Assembly: GCA_036563245.1 (NCBI GenBank)
Contig: DATCMU010000029.1
Location: forward strand, 62,001 to 126,000
Length of the DNA stretch: 64,000 bases
Source of the DNA: DATCMU01 sp036563245
GTDB taxonomy: Bacteria; Pseudomonadota; Alphaproteobacteria; Rhizobiales; Devosiaceae
Direction of reading: 5' to 3'
Shown here: positions 44,922 through 53,107 of the stretch, piece by piece
Layout: every line of letters begins with the position of its first letter
How positions within the stretch are numbered: the stretch's first letter is position 1
The notes under the pieces: generated by a model
What the model saw: the letters and a program-made list of their open reading frames with translations, nothing else
Databases searched by the model: none
Told to the model about the DNA's origin: nothing
Position numbers and translations under genes: made by a program

Positions 44922-46438
44922 ACCGGATCATCGCGCCGCAGGACCGCCGCCTCGGCGAACCGACCGCCTACAGGATGCTCATTGGCGGGCAATGGGTCGA
45001 GGGTGCAGAAGGACAGGTGATCGAGCGGGTCAGTCCCGCCCATGGCCAGCTCGTCAGCCGATATGCCTCGGCCACGAAAGTCGACGCCGATCGCGCCGTC
45101 GCTGCCGCGCGCAAGGCGTTCGATACAGGCCCCTGGCCGCGCATGACCGGGGCCGACCGTTCGCTGGTGCTGCTGCGGGCGGCCGACGCCATCGCCGCCC
45201 GGCGCGACGAAATCGCCACCCTGGATACCCTTGAGAGCGGCAAGCCGATTTCCCAGGCCAAGGGCGAGATCGATGGTGCCGTCGATATCTGGCGTTATGC
45301 CGCCGCTCTGGCGCGCGACCTGCACGGCGAAAGCTACAACACGCTGGGCGAAAGCGCGCTTGGTGTCGTGCTGCGCGAGCCGATCGGCGTCGTCTCGATC
45401 ATCACCCCGTGGAACTTTCCGTTCCTCATCGTATCGCAGAAACTGCCTTTCGCGCTGGCCGCGGGTTGCACGGCGGTCGTCAAGCCGTCCGAGATGACGT
45501 CGGCCTCGACGCTCGTGCTTGGCGAAATCCTGAGCGAGGCCGGCTTGCCCGAAGGCGTGGTCAACATCATCGTGGGCACCGGCCCCAAAGCGGGCGCGCC
45601 GATCACCGGGCACCGCGACGTCGACATGATCTCGTTCACCGGCTCCACCCGCGTGGGCAAGCTGACCATGGCGACCGCTGCCGAGACCCTGAAAAAGGTC
45701 TCGCTGGAACTGGGCGGCAAGAACCCGCAGATCGTCTTCGCCGACGCCGATCTCGACGCCGTCGTCGATGCGGTGGTCTTCGGCGCCAATTTCAATGCCG
45801 GCGAATGCTGCAATGCCGGCAGCCGCCTGATCCTGCACAAGTCGGTCTCCGATGAGATCGTCGGCCGGGTCGCGGAGCTCTCGCGCGAGGTGATCGTGGG
45901 CGATCCGCTCGATCCCGCCACCCAGGTCGGCGCGATCATCTCCGGCGATCATCTCGCCAGGATCGAGCAATACGTCCGCGAGGCAAGGAGCGGGGGCGCC
46001 AGCATTGCCGCGGGCGGCGACCGGCTCGACCTGGGCTCGGGCCAGTTCATGGCGCCCACCATCCTCAGCGGCGTCAGGCCCGACATGGCCGTGGCGCGCG
46101 AGGAGGTCTTCGGGCCCGTCCTCTCGGTTCTCACCTTCGAGACCGCCCAAGAGGCGATCGCCATCGCCAACGACATCGAATACGGGCTGTCCGCCGGCGT
46201 GTGGAGCCGCGATTTCGACAATTGCATCCGGGTCGGCCGGGGCGTGCGTGCCGGGACGGTCTGGATGAACACCTTCATGGACGGCGCATCGGAACTGCCC
46301 TTCGGCGGCTACCGGCAGTCGGGACTCGGGCGCGAGCTCGGACGGCACGCCGTGGAGGACTACACAGAAACAAAGACCTTGCACATGCATGTCGGCCCCA
46401 GGACCGGCTGGTGGATGCCGCAGGGCAAGAAGGGGTGA
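44918..46438 (+). CDS. aldehyde dehydrogenase (betaine-aldehyde type)
   Basis: A 506-residue NAD(P)-dependent ALDH. Cofactor region SIITPWNFPFLIVSQKLPFA and ISFTGSTRVGKLT, general base in SLELGGKNPQIVF, catalytic cysteine in NAGECCNAGSR, and EEVFGPVLSVLTF. It overlaps the hydratase stop by ATGA. It probably oxidises an aldehyde of the pathway to the acid that the CoA-transferase then activates (inference from neighbours). It is distinct from the ALDH of the peptide operon. Confidence 0.94.
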   Translation: MNRIIAPQDRRLGEPTAYRMLIGGQWVEGAEGQVIERVSPAHGQLVSRYASATKVDADRAVAAARKAFDTGPWPRMTGADRSLVLLRAADAIAARRDEIATLDTLESGKPISQAKGEIDGAVDIWRYAAALARDLHGESYNTLGESALGVVLREPIGVVSIITPWNFPFLIVSQKLPFALAAGCTAVVKPSEMTSASTLVLGEILSEAGLPEGVVNIIVGTGPKAGAPITGHRDVDMISFTGSTRVGKLTMATAAETLKKVSLELGGKNPQIVFADADLDAVVDAVVFGANFNAGECCNAGSRLILHKSVSDEIVGRVAELSREVIVGDPLDPATQVGAIISGDHLARIEQYVREARSGGASIAAGGDRLDLGSGQFMAPTILSGVRPDMAVAREEVFGPVLSVLTFETAQEAIAIANDIEYGLSAGVWSRDFDNCIRVGRGVRAGTVWMNTFMDGASELPFGGYRQSGLGRELGRHAVEDYTETKTLHMHVGPRTGWWMPQGKKG

Positions 46439-46533
46439 GGGAATTCCGCACGCCTTTCGGGGCGGGCGCGAAGCCGGGGAGCCGCCTGATTGCGGCGCCT
46501 CGGAAGGGAACTTGCAAAACGGGAGGAAATCTC

Positions 46534-47787
46534 ATGAAATTCAGCAAGTTGATGACTGCGACTGCGACGTCTGCGCTTCTGGTCGCCTCGATCTCGGCGG
46601 TCAAGGCGCAAGAAAGCGTTGAGGTCCTGCACTGGTGGACGTCTGGCGGCGAGGCCGCCGCGCTGAACGTGCTCAAGCAGAACCTCGAGAAAGAGGGCGT
46701 CACCTGGCAGGACATGCCGGTGGCTGGCGGCGGCGGCGGTGACGCCATGACCGTTCTGCGCGCCCGCGTCACGGCCGGCAACCCGCCAACCGCCGTCCAG
46801 ATGCTCGGCTACGACATCCTGGACTGGGCCAAGGAAGGTGTTCTGGGCAACCTCGACGAGGTCGCCAGCAAGGAAGGCTGGGACAGCGTGATCCCGACCG
46901 CCCTGCAGAAGTTCTCCAAGTATGACGGCCACTGGATCGCCGCGCCGGTCAACGTCCACTCCACCAACTGGGTGTGGATCAACAAGTCCGCGCTCGACGC
47001 TGCCGGCGGCAAGGCCCCCGAGACCTGGGACGAGTTCGTCGCCATGCTCGACAAGATGAAGGCCAACGGCATCACCCCGCTCGCCGCGGGTGGCCAGGCC
47101 TGGCAGGAAGCCACCATGTTCGATGCGGTGGTCCTGTCGCTGGGGACCGACTTCTACAAGCAGTCCATGATCGATCTCGATCCGGCAGCACTTGGCTCGG
47201 ACAAGATGAAGGAAGCCTTCGACCGCATGGCCAAGCTTCGGACCTATGTGGACGACAACTTCTCGGGCCGCGACTGGAACCTTGCCTCCGCCATGGTGAT
47301 CAATGGCCAGGCCGGCGCGCAGATGATGGGCGACTGGGCCAAGGGCGAATTCCTCAAGGCCGGTCAGAAGCCGGGCACCGACTTCGTCTGCATCCGCTTC
47401 CCGGGCACGCAAGGGGCGGTGACCTTCAACTCCGACCAGTTCGTCATGTTCAAGGTAGGCGCCGACAAGCAGGACGCCCAGCTCAAGATGGCCGCGGCTA
47501 TCGAGGATCCCTCGTTCCAGTCCGCGTTCAACGTGGTCAAGGGATCGGTCCCCGCGCGCACCGACGTGCCTGACACCGCCTTCGACGATTGCGGCAAGAA
47601 GGGCATGAAGGACCTGGCCGAAGCCAACACGAACGGCACGCTGTTCGGCTCGATGGCGCACGGCCATGCTGCGCCCGCAGCGGTCAAGAACGCCGTCTAC
47701 GACGTCGTCGACCGGGCCTTCAACGGCGAACTGAATTCCGCCGATGCCGTCCAGGAACTCGTCGCGGCAGTCGCTGCGGCCCAGTAA
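46534..47787 (+). CDS. sugar ABC transporter substrate-binding protein
   Basis: A 417-residue periplasmic binding protein (CUT1, family 1) with signal peptide MKFSKLMTATATSALLVASI...VKA; the mature part starts QESVEVLHWWTSGGEAAALN. Other features are QMLGYDILDWAKEGVLGNLD, AAPVNVHSTNWVWINKSAL and AQMMGDWAKGEFLKAGQKPG, as in glucose/oligosaccharide binders. GGGAGG lies 7 bases before the ATG. It belongs to the LacI-led operon after a 95-bp gap and supplies substrate to the following permeases. A strong hairpin follows it. Confidence 0.95.
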   Translation: MKFSKLMTATATSALLVASISAVKAQESVEVLHWWTSGGEAAALNVLKQNLEKEGVTWQDMPVAGGGGGDAMTVLRARVTAGNPPTAVQMLGYDILDWAKEGVLGNLDEVASKEGWDSVIPTALQKFSKYDGHWIAAPVNVHSTNWVWINKSALDAAGGKAPETWDEFVAMLDKMKANGITPLAAGGQAWQEATMFDAVVLSLGTDFYKQSMIDLDPAALGSDKMKEAFDRMAKLRTYVDDNFSGRDWNLASAMVINGQAGAQMMGDWAKGEFLKAGQKPGTDFVCIRFPGTQGAVTFNSDQFVMFKVGADKQDAQLKMAAAIEDPSFQSAFNVVKGSVPARTDVPDTAFDDCGKKGMKDLAEANTNGTLFGSMAHGHAAPAAVKNAVYDVVDRAFNGELNSADAVQELVAAVAAAQ

Positions 47788-47794
47788 CCCTCCC

Positions 47795-47826
47795 GGCGCG
47801 GGGCGACCCAGGGGCCGCCCCGCGCC
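47795..47826 (+). promoter_or_regulatory. strong hairpin between binding-protein and permease genes
   Basis: Perfect 11-bp stem (GGCGCGGGGCG pairing with CGCCCCGCGCC), loop 10 bases, beginning 7 bp after the binding-protein stop. No T run. It likely stabilises the upstream message or attenuates permease expression. Confidence 0.65.
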
Positions 47827-47915
47827 ACCCGCGCCGTTCCGTCCGACCGCTTGCTTGAAGGGCGCTGCCGGGCGGGGCGGCCGCGAATTCCGTTACACAT
47901 TTGGGGGTGGCATGC

Positions 47916-48797
47916 ATGAACGGGAAAAACCAAGTACAGACCCTGCTGCCGAAGATCGTCCTGAGCCCGAGTTTCTTTCTGGTGCTCGTCTTCGTCTACG
48001 GGTTCATTCTCTATACCGGCTATCTGTCGCTGACAGATTCCAAGATGCTGCCGTCCTACAATCTCGTGGGGCTTGAGAACTACGCCAAGCTCTGGCGGCT
48101 GCCGCACTGGAATCGCGCCATCACCAATCTTGCCGTGTTCGCGACGCTCTATATCGGCCTGGCGACGGTCATCGGCCTGCTTCTGGCCATTCTCCTCGAC
48201 CAGAAGATCCGTGCCGAGGGCCTGCTGCGTCCGATCTACCTCTATCCCATGGCGCTGTCCTTCATCGTCACCGGGACGGCCTGGAAATGGTTCCTCGATC
48301 CCGGCATCGGGCTCGAGCACACCATGCATCAATGGGGATGGGCCAGTTTTACCTTCGACTGGATCAAGAATTCCCACTTCGCCATCTACTGCCTCGTGAT
48401 CGCCGCCGTCTGGCAGTCCTCGGGCTTCGTGATGGCCATGTTCCTCGCGGGCCTGCGCGGCATCGACGGCGAGATCATCAAGGCGGCGCAGATCGATGGA
48501 GCATCGGCGCCCACCATCTACCGCCGCATCATCATTCCCATGATGCGCCCGGTCTTCCTGTCCGCCTTCGTGGTGCTCGCCCACCTCGCCATCAAGGCCT
48601 ACGACCTCGTCGTCGCACTGACTGGCGGCGGTCCCGGCCAGGCGACCGAACTGCCGGCGACCTTCATGTATTCGTACACCTTCACCCGGAACCTCATGGG
48701 GATCGGCGCCAGTTCCGCGATCATCATGCTCGCCATGATCTTCTCGATCATCGTGCCCTACCTCTATTCCGAGCTCAAAGAGGAGGCGCGGTCATGA
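47916..48797 (+). CDS. sugar ABC transporter permease (MalF/UgpA type)
   Basis: A 293-residue six-helix permease (FFLVLVFVYGFILYTGYLSL, DQKIRAEGLLRPIYLYPMAL) with the EAA loop EIIKAAQIDGASAPTIYRRI. The ATG at 47916 is preceded by a G-rich site. Its stop overlaps the start of the second permease (ATGA), so both are made together. Confidence 0.94.
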   Translation: MNGKNQVQTLLPKIVLSPSFFLVLVFVYGFILYTGYLSLTDSKMLPSYNLVGLENYAKLWRLPHWNRAITNLAVFATLYIGLATVIGLLLAILLDQKIRAEGLLRPIYLYPMALSFIVTGTAWKWFLDPGIGLEHTMHQWGWASFTFDWIKNSHFAIYCLVIAAVWQSSGFVMAMFLAGLRGIDGEIIKAAQIDGASAPTIYRRIIIPMMRPVFLSAFVVLAHLAIKAYDLVVALTGGGPGQATELPATFMYSYTFTRNLMGIGASSAIIMLAMIFSIIVPYLYSELKEEARS

Positions 48798-49696
48798 GCG
48801 CCGAAACCATGGCTGGCCGCACCGCCGTCGCCGCCACCGGCACACGCAATCGGGTCCTGGTGCGCGCGGCGATCTACGCGGTGCTGCTGGTCTTTCTCGT
48901 CTACTACCTGCTGCCGCTCTATGTGATGGTCGTCAACTCCTTCAAGCCGCTCGACGAGATTCGCCAGGGCGACATGCTGGCCCTGCCGCACCTGTTTACG
49001 CTCGAGGCCTGGGCCAAGGCCTGGTCGACGGCGCAGATCGGGGTTCAACCCACTGGACTGGCGCCCTATTTCCTCAATTCGATCCTGATCGTCGTGCCGG
49101 CGGTTGCGATCTCGACCGTTCTTGGCGCGCTCAATGGCTATGTGCTGACCAAATGGCGCTTCCGCGGCGCGGGCGTCGTGTTCGGCATGATGCTCCTGGC
49201 GTGTTTCATCCCGTTCCAGATCGTGCTCATCCCGATGGCGCGCGTGTTGGGGATCCTGGGGCTGGCCGGCACGACCCAGGGCCTGGTGCTCGTCCACGTC
49301 GTCTATGGACTTGGGTTTACCACGCTTTATTTCCGCAACTACTACGCGGCGTTCCCGACCGAACTCGTCAAGGCCGCCCAGATCGACGGCGCAAGCTTCT
49401 TCCAGATCTTCTACCGGATCCTTTTGCCTTCGTCGGGACCGATCATCGTGGTCAGCGTCATCTGGCAGTTCACCAACATCTGGAACGACTTCCTGTTCGG
49501 CGTGTCCTTTGCCGATTTCGACAGCCTTCCGGTTACTGTGGCGCTGAACAACCTGGTCAGTTCGTCGACGGGCGTGAAGGAATACAACGTCCACTTCGCC
49601 GGTGCGATCCTTGCGGCCCTGCCCACGCTGGTCGTCTACATCGTCTCCGGGCGCTACTTCGTGCGCGGCCTCATGGCCGGCGCCGTCAAGGGGTAA
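48794..49696 (+). CDS. sugar ABC transporter permease (MalG/UgpE type)
   Basis: A 300-residue six-helix permease, N-terminal VLLVFLVYYLLPLYVMVVNS, EAA loop ELVKAAQIDGASFFQIFYRI, and the C-terminal FVRGLMAGAVKG typical of the MalG group. Start ATG at 48794 overlaps the previous stop. The ATPase gene begins 5 bp after its stop. Confidence 0.94.
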   Translation: MSAETMAGRTAVAATGTRNRVLVRAAIYAVLLVFLVYYLLPLYVMVVNSFKPLDEIRQGDMLALPHLFTLEAWAKAWSTAQIGVQPTGLAPYFLNSILIVVPAVAISTVLGALNGYVLTKWRFRGAGVVFGMMLLACFIPFQIVLIPMARVLGILGLAGTTQGLVLVHVVYGLGFTTLYFRNYYAAFPTELVKAAQIDGASFFQIFYRILLPSSGPIIVVSVIWQFTNIWNDFLFGVSFADFDSLPVTVALNNLVSSSTGVKEYNVHFAGAILAALPTLVVYIVSGRYFVRGLMAGAVKG

Positions 49697-49701
49697 CAGC
49701 A

Positions 49702-50817
49702 ATGGCATCGCTTCAAATCAGAAACCTCGAAAAGGCCTTCGGTTCGGTGCGGGTGCTCAAGGGCATCAACCTCGAAATCGAGCAGGGCGGGTTCCTCGTG
49801 CTGGTCGGCCCGTCCGGCTGCGGCAAGTCCACCCTGCTCAACGCCATAGCCGGGCTGGAACCGGTCACCTCGGGGGACATCCTGATCGGCGGCAATCCGG
49901 TCAACGACCTGCATCCCTCCAGGCGCGACATCGCCATGGTCTTCCAGTCCTACGCGCTCTATCCCAACATGTCGGTGGGCCAGAACATCGCCTTCGGCAT
50001 GGAAATCCGCGGCGTGCCCAAGCCCGAGCGCGACCGGCTCATCCACGAGGTCGCCGACATCCTGCAGATCGGTCACCTGCTCGACCGCAAGCCCTCGCAG
50101 CTTTCCGGCGGCCAGCGCCAGCGCGTCGCCATGGGACGGGCCCTGGTGCGCAACCCGCAGGTCTTCCTGTTCGACGAGCCGCTTTCCAACCTCGACGCCA
50201 AGCTGCGCGTGGACATGCGCACGGAGATCAAGCGGCTGCACCAGCGCATGGGCACCACCATCGTCTACGTCACCCACGACCAGATCGAGGCGATGACCCT
50301 CGCCACCAAGATCGCCGTGCTCAAGGACGGGGAACTGCAGCAGTTCGGCACCCCTTCCGAGATCTACAACAACCCGGAGAACCTGTTCGTCGCAGACTTC
50401 ATGGGATCGCCCTCGATGAACCTCATAAGGGCGACGGCCGACCACACCGACAAGGGCACCGACATCGTGATCGAGAGGCCGGGTGGCGATGCCTTGCGCC
50501 TCGGCACCGGCTCGGCCCTGCCCGATCTTTCCGCCTATCATGGCCGGGAAATGATCTTCGGCATTCGCCCCGAGGCGCTGACCGATCCGGACAGCGCCGA
50601 CCGCAACGCGGCACACCTGGTCGAGGGCGACTGCATGATCGAAGTGGTCGAGCCGGCGGGTTCGGACACCTTTGCCGTGACAAAGCTGGGAGGCAAGGAA
50701 GTGATCGCCCGGATGCGCGCCGATGCGCGGGTCCAGCCCGGCCAGCTTGCGCGGCTGGCATTCAACCTCGACAAGGCGGTCTTCTTCGATCCGCGGACCG
50801 AGGCAAGGATCGCCTGA
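49702..50817 (+). CDS. sugar ABC transporter ATP-binding protein (UgpC/MalK type)
   Basis: A 371-residue ATPase with Walker A GPSGCGKST, Q loop FQSYALYPNM, signature LSGGQRQRVAMG, Walker B FLFDEPLSNLD, switch THDQIEAMTLA and a C-terminal regulatory domain with FGIRPEALTDPD. It completes the carbohydrate importer of this operon. The start of the first GMC oxidoreductase follows its stop without a gap. Confidence 0.95.
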   Translation: MASLQIRNLEKAFGSVRVLKGINLEIEQGGFLVLVGPSGCGKSTLLNAIAGLEPVTSGDILIGGNPVNDLHPSRRDIAMVFQSYALYPNMSVGQNIAFGMEIRGVPKPERDRLIHEVADILQIGHLLDRKPSQLSGGQRQRVAMGRALVRNPQVFLFDEPLSNLDAKLRVDMRTEIKRLHQRMGTTIVYVTHDQIEAMTLATKIAVLKDGELQQFGTPSEIYNNPENLFVADFMGSPSMNLIRATADHTDKGTDIVIERPGGDALRLGTGSALPDLSAYHGREMIFGIRPEALTDPDSADRNAAHLVEGDCMIEVVEPAGSDTFAVTKLGGKEVIARMRADARVQPGQLARLAFNLDKAVFFDPRTEARIA

Positions 50818-52326
50818 ATGGCCGGCAGTCCGGACATCGTCATCATCGGATCGGGAATTGGCGGAGCGACGCTTGCGGCCGGCCTGGCGCCGGGCGGGGC
50901 GGACATCCTCGTTCTCGAACGTGGTGACGATCTGCCGGACACGCCCGAACTGCGCGACCAGCGCGCAATCTTCCAGAAGGGGCACTACCGCCCCGAGGAG
51001 ACCTGGTACGACGCCGAGGGCAACGGCTTCAACCCCGGCAATTACTACTATGTCGGCGGGAACTCGAAGTTCTACGGTGCCGTGCTCACCCGCTATCGCA
51101 AGACCGACTTCGAGGAGACGCGGCAAGGCGAGGGCGTCTCGCCGGCCTGGCCGTTTCCCTATTCCGAACTGGAGCCTTGGTACACGCGCGCCGAAGCGCT
51201 CTACCAGGTGCGCGGTACGCTCGGCGAAGATCCGACCGAACCCGACCACGGCGAGGATTATCCGTTTCCGGCAATTCCGGACGAGCCGGCCATCGCCGAA
51301 ATCCGCCAACGCCTGAAGGCGCAAGGGCTGTCGCCCTATTCCTTGCCGCTGGGCGTCGACATCGAGCGCTGGCTGAAACGGGCGAAGACACCCTGGGACG
51401 CGCATCCCAATCGGGACGACGGAAAAATGGAGGCGGAGAGTTGCGGCCTTGCGGCGGCGCTCGCGCACCCCAACGTCCGGATCGAGAAGCGTGCCCGGGT
51501 CGTCCGGCTTGAGACCGGGGCCGATGGCCGCCGCATCACCTCGGTCGTTTATGAAAGGGACGGGGAGATTCGCAGCGTCACCCCGAGGCTCGTGGTCCTG
51601 TCCGCCGGCGCCGTGCAGTCGGCGGTCCTGCTGCTCGCCTCGGCAAACGACCGAAATCCCAATGGTCTCGCCAACCGGTCCGACCAGGTGGGTCGCAACT
51701 TCATGAACCACAATTCCTCGGCAATGCTGGCGATCTCGCCCTTCTACCGAAACGACGCCATCTACCAGAAGACCTTTGGCCTGAACGATTTCTACCTCGA
51801 CGACGGCGAGGGCGGCCCGGCCCTGGGCAATGTCCAGCTTCTGGGGCGCGTCTCCGGCCGCATCCTCAAGGCAAACGTGCCATCGCTTCCCGAGGCTGCG
51901 CTCGAGATCATCTCGCGCCATGCCATCGATTTCTACCTGATGACCGAGGATCTTCCCTCGCCCAAGAGCCGCGTGCGGGTCGAGAATGATCGCATCGTTC
52001 TGGAGTGGCACCGCACGAACTGGGAGGCGCACCGGACCCTGGTGTCGAAGATGCGGCACATTCTGAGAGCCGCCGGTTTTCCGCTGGTGCTGGTTCGCGC
52101 GTTCGACAAGCGGACCCCCTCGCACCAATGTGGCACCGTGCGCATGGGCGCCGATCCCGCCAGCGCGCCGCTCGATCCCTTTTGCCGGGCCTATGATCAT
52201 CCAAACCTGTTCGTGGTCGATGCCAGCTTCCTGCCCACGTCCGCCGCGGTCAATCCCGCGCTGACGATTGCGGCGCAGGCCCTGCGCGTGGCCGATCACA
52301 TCGCGCGCGAGGAATTCAAGCCATGA
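50818..52326 (+). CDS. GMC-family oxidoreductase, glucoside 3-dehydrogenase-like
   Basis: A 502-residue FAD-dependent sugar oxidoreductase. The FAD-binding start is DIVIIGSGIGGATLAAGLA; YVGGNSKFYGAVLTRYR follows the flavin loop; the active-site histidine lies in SHQCGTVRMG and the partner asparagine in SAAVNPALTIAAQALRVADH. This C-terminal pattern matches the gluconate/glucoside dehydrogenase branch of the family rather than choline dehydrogenase. No signal peptide or twin-arginine motif and no small subunit or cytochrome next to it, so a cytoplasmic enzyme with an unknown electron acceptor is likely. Confidence 0.88.
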   Translation: MAGSPDIVIIGSGIGGATLAAGLAPGGADILVLERGDDLPDTPELRDQRAIFQKGHYRPEETWYDAEGNGFNPGNYYYVGGNSKFYGAVLTRYRKTDFEETRQGEGVSPAWPFPYSELEPWYTRAEALYQVRGTLGEDPTEPDHGEDYPFPAIPDEPAIAEIRQRLKAQGLSPYSLPLGVDIERWLKRAKTPWDAHPNRDDGKMEAESCGLAAALAHPNVRIEKRARVVRLETGADGRRITSVVYERDGEIRSVTPRLVVLSAGAVQSAVLLLASANDRNPNGLANRSDQVGRNFMNHNSSAMLAISPFYRNDAIYQKTFGLNDFYLDDGEGGPALGNVQLLGRVSGRILKANVPSLPEAALEIISRHAIDFYLMTEDLPSPKSRVRVENDRIVLEWHRTNWEAHRTLVSKMRHILRAAGFPLVLVRAFDKRTPSHQCGTVRMGADPASAPLDPFCRAYDHPNLFVVDASFLPTSAAVNPALTIAAQALRVADHIAREEFKP

Positions 52327-53099
52327 CAGGACCGGGGTCTCCCCTTGCAATCGTCACGGGCGCCCGCCGGGGTATCGGGCTGGCGATTGCCGAGGCACTG
52401 GCCGACAAGGGCTTTTCCCTCGCCATCACGGGCATCGTTGCCGACCGGCAAGGCGACGACGCGCTGGCGGCAATCCGTGCGCGTGGCGCCGATGCCGAAT
52501 TCATCGTTTCCGATCTCAGCGACATCGCGAGCCATGAGGCGACCCTTGCGCGCATCGTCGAGCGCTTCGGTCGCATCGATTGCCTCGTCAACAATGCCGG
52601 AATCTCCACGCCTGTCCGCGGCGACTTTCTCGACCTGACCGCCGACAGTTTCGACGCGGTCATGGCGACGAACTTGCGCGGCACCGTCTTTTTCACCCAG
52701 GCCGCGACCCGTGTGATGCTGCAGCAGGCACAGGGCAAGGGCGTCCGGACCATCGTCAACATAACCTCGGTCTCCGCGGAAGCCGCTTCGGTCGACCGGC
52801 TCGACTACTGCATGTCCAAGGCCGCCGCGTCGATGCTGACCAAGGGCCTGGCCCTTCGGCTCGCAGGTACCGGCATTTCGGTCTTCGAGGTTCGTCCCGG
52901 CATCATCCGTACGGACATGACCGCGGCTTCGGCGGAAAAGCATGACCGCTTCATCGCGTCGGGCGGGGTTCCCCTCGGCCGTTGGGGCGAGGCCGGCGAT
53001 ATCGGCTCGATCGTGGCGGAACTGGCATCCGGGGCCTTCGCGTTCGCAACCGGCAGCGTCATCAACGCCGATGGCGGGCTGTCGATAGCCAGACTCTAG
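52323..53099 (+). CDS. short-chain dehydrogenase/reductase
   Basis: A 258-residue classical SDR: TGARRGIGLAIAEALADKGF, NNAGIS, catalytic serine in NITSVSAEAASVDRL and DYCMSKAA as YxxxK, and the end GSVINADGGLSIARL. The TGxRRGIG loop resembles 3-ketoacyl-ACP/sugar reductases. Start overlaps the stop of the first GMC gene (ATGA). It may reduce or oxidise a keto-sugar intermediate together with the GMC enzymes. Confidence 0.92.
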   Translation: MTGPGSPLAIVTGARRGIGLAIAEALADKGFSLAITGIVADRQGDDALAAIRARGADAEFIVSDLSDIASHEATLARIVERFGRIDCLVNNAGISTPVRGDFLDLTADSFDAVMATNLRGTVFFTQAATRVMLQQAQGKGVRTIVNITSVSAEAASVDRLDYCMSKAAASMLTKGLALRLAGTGISVFEVRPGIIRTDMTAASAEKHDRFIASGGVPLGRWGEAGDIGSIVAELASGAFAFATGSVINADGGLSIARL

Positions 53100-53107
53100 G
53101 AGGCATC

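Noticed and set aside
44159..46390. 743-codon minus-strand open frame over hydratase and ALDH genes
   Set aside because: Composition is typical of a GC-rich antisense frame; both + strand genes have catalytic motifs and overlap starts.
49654..52350. 898-codon minus-strand open frame over the ATPase and GMC genes
   Set aside because: No domain or signal; antisense of two well-supported genes.
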